DNA of 64,000 nt from Fimenecus sp045593555 (GTDB lineage: Bacteria > Bacillota > Clostridia > Oscillospirales > Acutalibacteraceae). The stretch spans positions 39,900-103,899 of the forward strand of contig JAZNWU010000002.1 of the NCBI GenBank assembly GCA_045593555.1. Reading direction: 5' to 3'. The translations under genes and the position numbers were made by a program. This document shows, piece by piece, positions 1 to 7,307 of the stretch (the stretch's first letter is position 1; the number at the start of each line of letters is the position of its first letter). The notes beneath the pieces are model-generated. The model ran no database searches, was not told where the DNA came from, and was given only the letters and a program-made list of their open reading frames with translations.

Positions 1-2
1 GA

Positions 3-425
3 GAATGTATCGATAGTGTTGCTGTCCGTTCTCTTGAAGCGAAAGTCTTTGATTTGTCAAAATTTATTTTGAATCATAACCCTCAGGGTGCTTTGGAGCT
101 TCTGCATATTCTTATGATGCAGAAAGCAGAGCCTATTGATATTTTCGGCGTGATTTTAACTGCTTTTGTGGATGTTTACAGAGTTAAGGTTTCCACATCA
201 GGTGGTGAAAGTGTCACTTATTCTGCAAAGATTTTTGATTACAGAAATAAGGAATTCCGACTTAAGAATGCAGACAGATATGCGAAAAACCTTTCAATGG
301 AACAAATTCGTCAATGCTTTGATTGTTTTGCTGAAAGTGACAGAGCATTAAAAAGCACAGCCCAGTCAGGTGAACTTATACTTGAAAAACTTATAGTGAA
401 AATTTCACTTATAATTGCAAGGTGA
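3..425 (+). CDS. holA: DNA polymerase III delta subunit, C-terminal part (cut by window edge)
   Basis: The frame is open to the left edge, so the true start lies outside the window and only about 140 C-terminal residues are seen. The segment reads DSVAVRSLEAKVFDLSKF and continues with a helical region rich in ALELLH and EPIDIFGVI motifs. This is the pattern of domain III of the clamp-loader delta subunit, which opens the beta sliding clamp during replication. The C-terminus carries the family's usual helical bundle ending in LEKLIVKIS. The stop overlaps the region in which the next gene starts, so the two are probably co-transcribed. The identification rests on a partial protein and general pattern, so it is good but not certain. 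Confidence 0.8.
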   Translation, partial: ECIDSVAVRSLEAKVFDLSKFILNHNPQGALELLHILMMQKAEPIDIFGVILTAFVDVYRVKVSTSGGESVTYSAKIFDYRNKEFRLKNADRYAKNLSMEQIRQCFDCFAESDRALKSTAQSGELILEKLIVKISLIIAR

Positions 426-430
426 CCGTT

Positions 431-1024
431 GTGATTAAGATAAATGAAGCAGTAATAGTTGAAGGAAAATACGATAAAATCAAGCTTTCGGGAATTCTCG
501 ACACAGTAATTGTAGAAACAGACGGGTTTGCGATTTTCAAGGATAAAGAGAAGCAACAGCTTATCCGTTTTCTTGCAGAAAAACGAGGAATTATTATTAT
601 GACCGACAGCGATTCTGCAGGATTTAAAATACGTTCCTTTATAAAGGGTATAATAAAAAATGATAATGTGAAAAATGTTTATATACCTGACATCTATGGT
701 AAAGAAAAAAGAAAAACTGAAATGTCAAAAGAAGGCAAATTAGGTGTAGAGGGTATGGAAACACAGGTTATTATGAATGCTCTTGAAAAAGCAGGTGTGC
801 TGTACTGTGAAAACAGTAAAAAAGAGGGCAGGGAAATAACACATACTGACTTTTTTGAAGACGGAATAAGCGGTGGCGAAAACAGTAGTGCAATCCGTAA
901 AGCCTTTGCAAGAGAATTGGAACTTCCCGAAAAAATCAGTTCATCAGCACTTCTTAAAATCATAAACTCATATATGACTTATGATGAGTATAAAGAAGTT
1001 GTTGAAAAAATGAGCAGTTTGTAA
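431..1024 (+). CDS. rnmV: RNase M5-like Toprim protein (DUF4093 type)
   Basis: This protein of about 197 residues opens with a Toprim domain: an EAVIVEGKYDK segment holds the catalytic Glu, and a MTDSDSAGFKIR segment holds the DxD metal-binding pair. In ribonuclease M5 this domain cuts the 5S rRNA precursor; the C-terminal half resembles the DUF4093 region found with it in Clostridia. Two GTG starts are possible (422 and 431). The second is chosen because an AAGGTG ribosome site at 419-424 sits six bases ahead of it, while the first lies inside that site. It follows holA directly. A more general Toprim nuclease role cannot be excluded. Confidence 0.75.
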   Translation: MIKINEAVIVEGKYDKIKLSGILDTVIVETDGFAIFKDKEKQQLIRFLAEKRGIIIMTDSDSAGFKIRSFIKGIIKNDNVKNVYIPDIYGKEKRKTEMSKEGKLGVEGMETQVIMNALEKAGVLYCENSKKEGREITHTDFFEDGISGGENSSAIRKAFARELELPEKISSSALLKIINSYMTYDEYKEVVEKMSSL

Positions 1025-1039
1025 ATTTTAAAATTTGTA

Positions 1040-1068
1040 TTTCCAAAATCAGGAAAATATGATATAAT
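1040..1068 (+). promoter_or_regulatory. Probable sigma-A promoter for the acyl-CoA synthetase operon
   Basis: A perfect TATAAT -10 lies at 1063-1068 with a weak TTTCCA -35 at 1040-1045, 17 bases apart, ahead of the gene starting at 1111. No terminator is obvious between the preceding gene and this point. Confidence 0.45.
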
Positions 1069-1110
1069 TATTAATCCACACACAAATTTAACGAATTTGA
1101 GGTATATATT

Positions 1111-2883
1111 ATGCAAGTACAAAGCAGATTTCCTATAAACAAGCCTTTTTATGAGGTGCGTCATATTAGAGATTTTAAAGATTTGATTGACCAGAGTGAA
1201 AAACTCTTTTCTGAAAGACCTGCATATAAACTTAAAAATAAGGATAATGTTTACTACGAAGTTACTTACAATAATTTTCGTCATTCAATATATTATCTTG
1301 CAAACAGCCTTTTAAATGATGGCTACAACAGAACTCATATTGCTGTTGTTGGTGCTAACTCATATAATTGGTCTGTGACTTATCTTGCTGTAACTTGCAG
1401 TGACAATATTATTGTACCCATTGACAAAGAACTGACTCCTGATAATATGATGGATGTTATTAAGGATTCCGATTCAACGGTTCTTTTCGGTGATAAAAAA
1501 TACATCAAGTCAATTGAAGCAAGAAAAGACCAGTTGCCTGAAGGCTTCCGTTTTATATGCTTTGATGATATCGGACTTGACGGTGTGGAATATTTTGAAA
1601 ATTACATTGATACCGGCAGAGAGCTTTACAGAAAAGGTAAAATTCTTCTTGATAAGGTAACTGTTGACCCTGAAGCTACAACTGCGATTCTTTTTACATC
1701 AGGTACAACAGGCGTTTCAAAAGGCGTTTGCTTAAGCCAGAAGAATATCTGTGCCGTTGTTATGGGTGCTGCAGGATGTATCAAAATTACAGAACAGGAC
1801 CAGCTTCTTTCAATTCTTCCTATTCATCATACCTATGAATGTACAGTTGGTTTCCTTTATATAATTTATTGTGGTGCTTGTATAGGCTTTAATCAGGGAC
1901 TTCGTTATATTACAAGAGATTTCAAGGAAATAAGACCAACTGCATTTATTACAGTTCCACTTCTTATTGAAAAGGTTCATGCAAAGATTATGAAGAAGAT
2001 GGAAGAAAAAACTGCAGGTAAGCTTATTTTTAAAGTAGGTAAATATGCATCTATTGCAAGTAGAGCAATGGGTATTAAAGGACTTAACAGAAAGCTTTTC
2101 TCTGAAGTTATTGAAACCTTCGGTGGCAGACTTCGTCTTATCGTAACGGGTGCTGCTGCTATTGACCCAAGAGTTGCTGAGGACTTCATGCACATGGGTA
2201 TAGACCTTTATATCGGTTATGGTCTTACAGAGTGTGCCCCTCTCGTTGCTTGTAATAATGACAGACTTATGCTTCCTGACTCAATCGGTACTCCAATGCC
2301 GGGTGCAGAGGTTGCTATCTATAATCCTGATGCTTTGGGTGTTGGTGAAATTTGGGTAAGAGGACCAATGGTCATGAACGGTTACTATAAAAACCCTGAA
2401 GCAACAGCAGAGGTTATTACTCCTGACGGTTGGTTCAGAACAGGTGATATCGGTACTTGTGACCGTCATAATTGCTATAAGATTACGGGCAGAAGTAAGA
2501 ATGTTATCGTTACTAAGAACGGTAAAAATATCTTCCCTGAGGAAGTTGAACTTTACCTTAATACAAACCCGATTATTGAGGAAAGTATTGTTTATGCTGA
2601 TGATGTTGACGACGAAACTCTCGTCAGTGCTATGATTTATCCTAACTATGACCAGATTAAGAATAATCTTAAGCGTCAGGAAATCACAAAGGAAGATGTT
2701 GAGAGAACTGTTGATGAAGCAGTTAAGGATGTAAATAAAAAGCTTCCTAAATATAAGAAAATCAGAAGCTACGACATCAGCGAAGAAGAATTTGAAAAGA
2801 CTACAACAAAGAAAATCAAGCGTCAGGCAAATATTGACAAGAAAAAGCAAAAGGCTAAAAACACGGTTAATACAGAGGAATAA
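1111..2883 (+). CDS. AMP-forming acyl-CoA synthetase (long-chain fatty acid-CoA ligase family)
   Basis: A 590-residue ANL-superfamily enzyme that activates a carboxylic acid, most likely a fatty acid, to acyl-AMP and then acyl-CoA in the cytoplasm. The P-loop-like core motif FTSGTTGVSKGV lies near residue 197, the YGLTECAPL motif near 370, the TGDIG motif near 445, and the hinge plus A10-like Lys region (GRSKNVIVTKNGKNIFPEE) near 460-478. The C-terminus ends in a Lys-rich tail. Length fits FadD-type ligases of Clostridia. It is followed after five bases by a flavin reductase gene and then thioredoxin, forming an apparent operon ended by the hairpin at 3793. Substrate cannot be read from sequence. 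Confidence 0.88.
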   Translation: MQVQSRFPINKPFYEVRHIRDFKDLIDQSEKLFSERPAYKLKNKDNVYYEVTYNNFRHSIYYLANSLLNDGYNRTHIAVVGANSYNWSVTYLAVTCSDNIIVPIDKELTPDNMMDVIKDSDSTVLFGDKKYIKSIEARKDQLPEGFRFICFDDIGLDGVEYFENYIDTGRELYRKGKILLDKVTVDPEATTAILFTSGTTGVSKGVCLSQKNICAVVMGAAGCIKITEQDQLLSILPIHHTYECTVGFLYIIYCGACIGFNQGLRYITRDFKEIRPTAFITVPLLIEKVHAKIMKKMEEKTAGKLIFKVGKYASIASRAMGIKGLNRKLFSEVIETFGGRLRLIVTGAAAIDPRVAEDFMHMGIDLYIGYGLTECAPLVACNNDRLMLPDSIGTPMPGAEVAIYNPDALGVGEIWVRGPMVMNGYYKNPEATAEVITPDGWFRTGDIGTCDRHNCYKITGRSKNVIVTKNGKNIFPEEVELYLNTNPIIEESIVYADDVDDETLVSAMIYPNYDQIKNNLKRQEITKEDVERTVDEAVKDVNKKLPKYKKIRSYDISEEEFEKTTTKKIKRQANIDKKKQKAKNTVNTEE

Positions 2884-2888
2884 ATAAA

Positions 2889-3479
2889 ATGATTTTAGGT
2901 CACGATAATAACGCAAATTATTCAAACGGTCTTTCAGTAATGGCTATTATGGCTTCACCTCGAAAGACAGGCTATACAGCAAAGCTTTTAGGAAGTCTTT
3001 TGCGTGAATTTCCAAAAGGAACAAATATTGAAATAGTTAATCTTTATGAGCTTAATCCAACTCCTTGTAATGCCTGTGGCTATTGCAAGGCAGGTAATGG
3101 ATGCTCAAAAAAAGACCTTGAAGATTTCTTTAAAAAATTTGAAACAACGGATATTATTGTATTCGCAACACCAATTTATTTTATGGGTGTTCCTGCTCCG
3201 TTCAAGGCACTCATTGACCGTTTTCAGCGTTATTATGAGGCTCGTTTCCGTCGTAATATGCAACATCCTATTGCAAAGCACCGTAAGGCAGTTCTCATTG
3301 TAACAAGTGGTAGTGATGGCGAAATCGGTTATGAGATAATCAAGCATCAGCTTTTGCAGGCGTTTTCAGTTCTTAATATTGAACTATGTGGCGTGACACT
3401 TGCAAAAAATACGGATAAATGTGGTGTTGATAACACAGATGTTGACCGTGCAAGAGCATTATATTGGAAGGTGAGATAA
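2889..3479 (+). CDS. Flavodoxin-like NAD(P)H-dependent FMN reductase / iron-sulfur flavoprotein type
   Basis: A 196-residue flavodoxin-fold protein. After a 17-residue leader it has the FMN phosphate loop MASPRKTGYTAKL, then a CNACGYCKAGNGC cysteine cluster near residues 57-68 as in NADPH-dependent FMN reductases and iron-sulfur flavoproteins, and an FATPIYFMGVPAPFKALIDR segment that usually contacts flavin. It probably shuttles electrons from a nicotinamide or ferredoxin donor in the cytoplasm. The gene lies five bases after the acyl-CoA synthetase and abuts trxA with no gap, which suggests a shared redox role. The Cys spacing is compact, so whether a 4Fe-4S cluster is bound is open. Confidence 0.8.
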   Translation: MILGHDNNANYSNGLSVMAIMASPRKTGYTAKLLGSLLREFPKGTNIEIVNLYELNPTPCNACGYCKAGNGCSKKDLEDFFKKFETTDIIVFATPIYFMGVPAPFKALIDRFQRYYEARFRRNMQHPIAKHRKAVLIVTSGSDGEIGYEIIKHQLLQAFSVLNIELCGVTLAKNTDKCGVDNTDVDRARALYWKVR

Positions 3480-3791
3480 ATGGCAGTAATTAAAGTTAAT
3501 CTTGAAAATTTTGCACAGGAAGTTTTAAAATCAGAAAAACCTGTTCTTCTTGATATGTATGCTGATTGGTGTGGCCCATGTATGATGATGGCACCTGAAA
3601 TCGAGGCATATTCAGAAGAAACAGATAAAGTTAAAGTTTGTAAGCTTAATGTTGATGATGCAACAGATTTAGCACTCACTTACGGTGTTATGAGCATACC
3701 GACGGTGCTTCTTATCGAAAATGGTAAAGAGGTAAAACGCTTTGTCGGTGCAAAAGAAAAACATCAGATAGCAGAATTTGTTGGTGAATAA
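3480..3791 (+). CDS. trxA: Thioredoxin
   Basis: A 103-residue thioredoxin with the active-site motif WCGPC at residues 30-34 and the cis-proline loop MSIPTVLL near residues 71-78. It reduces protein disulfides in the cytoplasm using electrons from a thioredoxin reductase, which is not in this window. Length and motif order are those of the classic family. The start codon follows the stop of the flavin reductase directly, so it is the last gene of a three-gene operon, and a strong terminator follows within two bases of its stop. Confidence 0.95.
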   Translation: MAVIKVNLENFAQEVLKSEKPVLLDMYADWCGPCMMMAPEIEAYSEETDKVKVCKLNVDDATDLALTYGVMSIPTVLLIENGKEVKRFVGAKEKHQIAEFVGE

Positions 3792-3792
3792 G

Positions 3793-3824
3793 AAAAAGTC
3801 CCAAGGAAATCCTTGGGACTTTTT
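3793..3824 (+). terminator. Intrinsic terminator after trxA
   Basis: A 14-bp perfect stem (AAAAAGTCCCAAGG / CCTTGGGACTTTTT) with a four-base loop; the stem itself ends in a T run. Confidence 0.95.
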
Positions 3825-3826
3825 AG

Positions 3827-3856
3827 TGCAAAATGCAAAACGCAAAGTGCAAAATG
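3827..3856. repeat. Short interspersed repeat, family C, copy 1
   Basis: Contains the units TGCAAAATGCAAAACGC and AAAGTGCAAAATG. Related copies lie at 6411-6450 and, in the opposite orientation, at 56109-56157; those copies add a GGAACTGCGTTGC block that is missing here. Confidence 0.7.
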
Positions 3857-3916
3857 AATTATTAAATTAATTCTGTTGATTATATATAAATTATTCTTTA
3901 TTAGATTTGTCCGATT

Positions 3917-4123
3917 TCAGATAAATATAATTACCGTTTTTTCATCAAATTTCAATTTGTAATCAAGAAATACTTGTGTATATAATTTGTTTGAACGGAT
4001 AGTATCTTTAGAAATATAAATATATTGCATTTTTTTACAGTTGCCACGCCAATCAATCTCAATATCTTCAAGTTCACATTCTTTGCCAAAATTGTGAATA
4101 CATAAATTGTTCCTACATTTCAT
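3917..4123 (-). CDS. Small Cys-rich hypothetical protein
   Basis: A 68-residue protein with no assigned function. The first half carries spaced cysteines (MKCRNNLCIHN, GKECELEDIEID, GNCKK), giving Cys at 3, 8, 16 and 29, a layout that could bind a metal ion; the second half is plain and beta-strand rich. An AAGGAAT ribosome site lies seven bases before the ATG. It is divergent from an XRE-family regulator, with a palindromic operator between them, which suggests the regulator controls both. Small proteins of this appearance are often seen beside XRE genes in Firmicutes, but this is recollection rather than a match. It is short enough that it could be non-coding, although start, ribosome site and context support it. 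Confidence 0.55.
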   Translation of the reverse strand: MKCRNNLCIHNFGKECELEDIEIDWRGNCKKMQYIYISKDTIRSNKLYTQVFLDYKLKFDEKTVIIFI

Positions 4124-4153
4124 AAATCTAATTCCTTAATAAATAATTTGGTT

Positions 4154-4230
4154 TTGCACTTATATAGGTGCAGAAATATAATATCATAAGGGTAAAATAA
4201 TGTCAACAAATTGTTCTTATGTAAGTGCAA
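4154..4230 (+). promoter_or_regulatory. Promoter and repeated operator of the XRE gene
   Basis: A -35 (TTGCAC, 4154-4159) and -10 (TATAAT, 4177-4182) lie 17 bases apart. An imperfect palindrome TGCACTTATATAGGTGCA (4155-4172) covers the -35 and spacer. A second, inverted copy of its left half occurs at 4216-4230, just before the start codon. The layout fits autoregulation by the XRE protein and shared control of the divergent small gene. Confidence 0.6.
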
Positions 4231-4239
4231 GGTGACATT

Positions 4240-4464
4240 ATGAACGCAAATTATGAAAAAGAAATAGGCAACAGAATAAAAAGTATCAGAGAATCAAAAA
4301 ATATGACTCAGGAACAATTGTCTGCTAAATTACAGACAATGGGATGCGATATAACACGAAGTGCTGTGGCAAAAATCGAGGTTGGTCAGCGTCATATTTA
4401 TCCTGATGAATTGAAATGTATTAAAGAAATTTTTGATGTGTCTTTTGAAGATTTATTTTATTAA
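4240..4464 (+). CDS. XRE-family helix-turn-helix regulator
   Basis: A 74-residue protein that is almost entirely one Cro/C1-type DNA-binding domain: EIGNRIKSIRESKNMTQEQLS forms the first helices, and the segment ITRSAVAKIEVGQRHIYPDEL gives the recognition helix and following turn. The start is set at the ATG at 4240 because AAGGTGAC at 4229-4236 is a proper ribosome site; an in-frame GTG at 4225 lies upstream of it. No ligand-binding domain is present, so it likely works as a dimeric repressor of its own promoter. A clear terminator follows. Confidence 0.85.
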   Translation: MNANYEKEIGNRIKSIRESKNMTQEQLSAKLQTMGCDITRSAVAKIEVGQRHIYPDELKCIKEIFDVSFEDLFY

Positions 4465-4480
4465 AAACATATATAAATAT

Positions 4481-4514
4481 AAAAGGTGGAGAATTAACTC
4501 CACCTTTATTTTAT
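4481..4514 (+). terminator. Intrinsic terminator after the XRE gene
   Basis: A ten-bp stem (AAAGGTGGAG / CTCCACCTTT) with a six-base loop and a T-rich tail. Confidence 0.9.
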
Positions 4515-4693
4515 TTGAAATTGTCACCTTGCCTCCCTTGTCAGAATGAGCCGAATAAATTTTGCTTTACATTTTATTAGAACACTTTATTTTTAAGCAG
4601 TTTTTTTGTAAGGCAATCTTGCCGAAACGAAGCTGTATTAGGTATACTGCGAGTTGAGGGCAAGCCAGTATCACGGAAAATATGCCAAAAAGA

Positions 4694-6364
4694 TTAGAAA
4701 AGTCCGTCAATTTTGCCGTCGGCATCTACATCAATCTTGTATGCTGCTGGCACTTTTGGAAGTCCAGGCATTGTCATAATGTCACCTGTAAGGCAAACGA
4801 TAAATCCTGCACCTGCGCTAAGCTTTACTTCACGGACTGTCATCATAAAGTTTTCAGGTTTACCGAGTTTTGTTGGGTCGTCTGACAATGAGTACTGTGT
4901 CTTTGCAACACAAACAGGGAGTTTATCCTGACCGAGTGTTTCAATATCCTTGATTGCTTTTTCAGCCGCTGCAGTGAAGATTACACCGTCTGCACGGTAA
5001 ATTTCCTTTGCAATTGTGTTAAGCTTTTCTTTAATTGAAAGTTTTTCGTCATAAAGTGGTGCAAAATCTGCTTTGCCTTCGTCAATAACTGCACAAACCT
5101 TTTCTGCAAGGTCCATACCACCTTCGCCACCTTTAGCGAAAACTTCAGCAAGGGAAACAGGCACTTTCATTTCTTCACAGAATTCTTTAATATAAGCAAT
5201 TTCTGCATCTGTATCTGTATGGAATTTGTTGATAGCAACTACAACAGGAACATTGTATTTTCTCATGTTTTCAATATGAGTTTTAAGGTTTACGATACCC
5301 TTTTTAAGTGCTTCAACATTTTCTTCCTGCAAATCTGCACGAGCAACGCCACCGTTGTATTTAAGAGCACGGATAGTAGCAACAACAACGATACATTCAG
5401 GCCTAAGACCTGCATAACGGCACTTGATGTCAAGGAATTTTTCAGCACCAAGGTCAGCACCGAAGCCCGCCTCTGTGATGCAGTAATCAGCAAGTTTGAG
5501 AGCAAGCTTTGTAGCAGTAACAGAGTTACAACCGTGAGCAATATTTGCGAATGGTCCACCATGCATAATTGCAGGTGTATTTTCAAGGGTCTGTACAAGA
5601 TTCGGCTTGATAGCATCCTTTAAAAGTGCTGCCATTGCACCAACTGCATTAAGGTCCTTTGCATAAACAGGAGTGTTATCGAGTGTGTATGCAACAAGAA
5701 TGTTGCCAAGTCTTGTTTTAAGGTCTTCGATATCAGTTGCAAGACAGAGAATAGCCATAATTTCACTTGCAACAGTAATCATAAATCCGTCTTCACGAGG
5801 CACACCGTTTACTTTACCACCAAGACCAACGATAACATTACGGAGAGCACGGTCATTCATATCAAGACAACGCTTAAAGAGAATTCTTCTCTGGTCAATG
5901 CGAAGGTCATTACCCTGTTGCATATGATTGTCGATAATAGCACAAAGAAGGTTGTTAGCAGCAGTAATAGCGTGCATATCACCTGTAAAATGAAGGTTGA
6001 TGTCTTCCATAGGAATAACCTGTGAATATCCGCCACCTGCAGCACCGCCTTTAACACCGAAAACAGGTCCCATTGATGGCTCACGAAGTGCGATACAAGC
6101 ATTTTTGCCGATTTTATTCATAGCCTGACCAAGACCTACTGTGATAGTTGTTTTACCTTCACCTGCAGGAGTCGGGTTGATAGCAGTAACAAGAATGAGT
6201 TTTCCGTTTTCTCTGTCTGCATATTTCTTGTTAAGAGAAAGTGGAAGTTTTGCCTTATACTTACCATAAAGCTCAAGGTCATCTGTGTCAATGTTAAGTT
6301 TTTTTGCAATTTCCGTAATTGGTAAACAAGGTGTTTGCTGTGCAATCTGAATGTCTGAAAGCAT
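4694..6364 (-). CDS. fhs: Formate-tetrahydrofolate ligase
   Basis: A 556-residue enzyme that joins formate to tetrahydrofolate with ATP, giving 10-formyl-THF in the cytoplasm. The ATP loop TPAGEGKTTITVGL lies near residues 60-73, and the family signature regions GVKGGAAGGGYSQVIPMEDINLHFTGD (near 105-130) and FGADLGAEKF (near 325) are intact. The start is the ATG at 6364, preceded by a GGGGGA ribosome site; the longer TTG start at 6379 would overlap that site. Length matches the family. It sits downstream of pflA on the same strand, separated by interspersed repeats, so formate made by PFL can be used directly. A TATAAT-like box lies close upstream, but no convincing -35 is seen. Confidence 0.97.
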   Translation of the reverse strand: MLSDIQIAQQTPCLPITEIAKKLNIDTDDLELYGKYKAKLPLSLNKKYADRENGKLILVTAINPTPAGEGKTTITVGLGQAMNKIGKNACIALREPSMGPVFGVKGGAAGGGYSQVIPMEDINLHFTGDMHAITAANNLLCAIIDNHMQQGNDLRIDQRRILFKRCLDMNDRALRNVIVGLGGKVNGVPREDGFMITVASEIMAILCLATDIEDLKTRLGNILVAYTLDNTPVYAKDLNAVGAMAALLKDAIKPNLVQTLENTPAIMHGGPFANIAHGCNSVTATKLALKLADYCITEAGFGADLGAEKFLDIKCRYAGLRPECIVVVATIRALKYNGGVARADLQEENVEALKKGIVNLKTHIENMRKYNVPVVVAINKFHTDTDAEIAYIKEFCEEMKVPVSLAEVFAKGGEGGMDLAEKVCAVIDEGKADFAPLYDEKLSIKEKLNTIAKEIYRADGVIFTAAAEKAIKDIETLGQDKLPVCVAKTQYSLSDDPTKLGKPENFMMTVREVKLSAGAGFIVCLTGDIMTMPGLPKVPAAYKIDVDADGKIDGLF

Positions 6365-6410
6365 AATAAAATCCCCCAAATTATATTCAATTTATTAATT
6401 TCACTATTTA

Positions 6411-6450
6411 ATGCAAAATGCAAAGCGCAAAATGTCGGAACTGCGTTGCG
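6411..6450. repeat. Short interspersed repeat, family C, copy 2
   Basis: ATGCAAAATGCAAAGCGCAAAATG followed at once by a GGAACTGCGTTGCG block, the same order as in the inverted copy at 56109-56157. It lies just upstream of fhs and beside the family B repeat. Confidence 0.7.
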
Positions 6451-6477
6451 ATTATTATAAATAAGCTTCGCAGATAT

Positions 6478-6606
6478 GCCTTCCCCTTGAGGGGAAGGTG
6501 GATTTGCCGTAAGGCAAAGACGGATGAGGTGGAATAATTTTAACAGATACTCTGTATCCTACACCTCATCAGTCACTTCGTGACAGCTTCTCCTCAAGGA
6601 GAAGCC
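6478..6606. repeat. Interspersed inverted-repeat element, family B, copy 1
   Basis: About 129 bp bounded by inverted ends GCCTTCCCCTTGAGG and CCTCAAGGAGAAGCC. Inside are GACGGATGAGGTGG and CTACACCTCATCAGTC, which also pair with each other. A second copy starts at 63885 and runs off the window. No gene is inside, so it resembles a MITE or REP-type element. Its last 13 bases overlap the 3' end of pflA. Confidence 0.85.
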
Positions 6607-7307
6607 TTATTTATTTTACTGTTTAACTTCATCATCATTTCCTTTGTCGGTGTGTCCATGTGAGCAAAAGGAAACGGGATATTCATACTGTCATATTTTG
6701 TCTGACATATTTTTTTGAATGGTAATAGTTCGACTTTATCAATGCAACTGTATTTTTCCACAATTCCATTGAGTTTTTCTATATTTTTCTCATCGTCGTT
6801 AAGTGTAGGAATAATTACCTGACGAATAGTTGCAGGAATTTTCTGTTCATTAAGATATTCCAGAAATTCCATTGGTTTATTTATTGAACAACCGACATTT
6901 TCTATATACAAGTCATCATCTGTATATTTTATATCAAGCAACACTCTGTCAGTTTCTGTAAGCAGTTTTTTTACTGACTCATTTAATATGCTACCTGATG
7001 TGTCAAGGCAAGTGTTGATGCCGTTTTCGTGACAAAGCCTGAATACTTCATAGCTGAAATCTGCTTGTAAAAGTGGTTCGCCACCTGAAAGAGTGATTCC
7101 ACCTTTTTCCCCGAAATATTCACGATAATTCAAGGCTTTTTTTACAATTTCTTCTGCTGTAAAAGTCTTTTCACTCGTCATTTCCCAAGTATCGGGATTG
7201 TGACAACACTTACAACGAAGATTACATCCTTGTAAAAACACTACAAAGCGTAATCCGGGTCCGTCAACCGTACCAAGGCTTTGGATAGAATGAACTTGTC
7301 CAATCAT
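6594..7307 (-). CDS. pflA: Pyruvate formate-lyase activating enzyme (radical SAM)
   Basis: A 237-residue radical SAM enzyme that abstracts the glycine hydrogen on PFL to make its radical. The 4Fe-4S motif CNLRCKCC (CX3CX2C) is at residues 28-35, and the SAM-binding GGE motif lies in TLSGGEPLLQ near residue 77. The start is the ATG at 7307, which overlaps the pflB stop as TGATG, so translation is coupled; GAGG upstream serves as ribosome site. A GTG three bases earlier is also possible. The last codons (ASP plus stop) lie inside the family B repeat at 6478-6606, so the C-terminus appears to have been rewritten by that element. Confidence 0.96.
   Translation of the reverse strand: MIGQVHSIQSLGTVDGPGLRFVVFLQGCNLRCKCCHNPDTWEMTSEKTFTAEEIVKKALNYREYFGEKGGITLSGGEPLLQADFSYEVFRLCHENGINTCLDTSGSILNESVKKLLTETDRVLLDIKYTDDDLYIENVGCSINKPMEFLEYLNEQKIPATIRQVIIPTLNDDEKNIEKLNGIVEKYSCIDKVELLPFKKICQTKYDSMNIPFPFAHMDTPTKEMMMKLNSKINKASP

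Noticed and set aside
2281..2925. 214-codon frame antisense to the acyl-CoA synthetase
   Set aside because: Shadow of a well supported gene; no motifs or ribosome site.
4515..4693. Possible small gene or RNA between the XRE terminator and fhs
   Set aside because: No frame with a ribosome site, no convincing promoter or fold; looks like degraded repeat sequence.
6365..6477. A second ZTP riboswitch ahead of fhs
   Set aside because: The GCCGACCGYCTGGGC core and its pairing partners are absent; the region is made of repeats.
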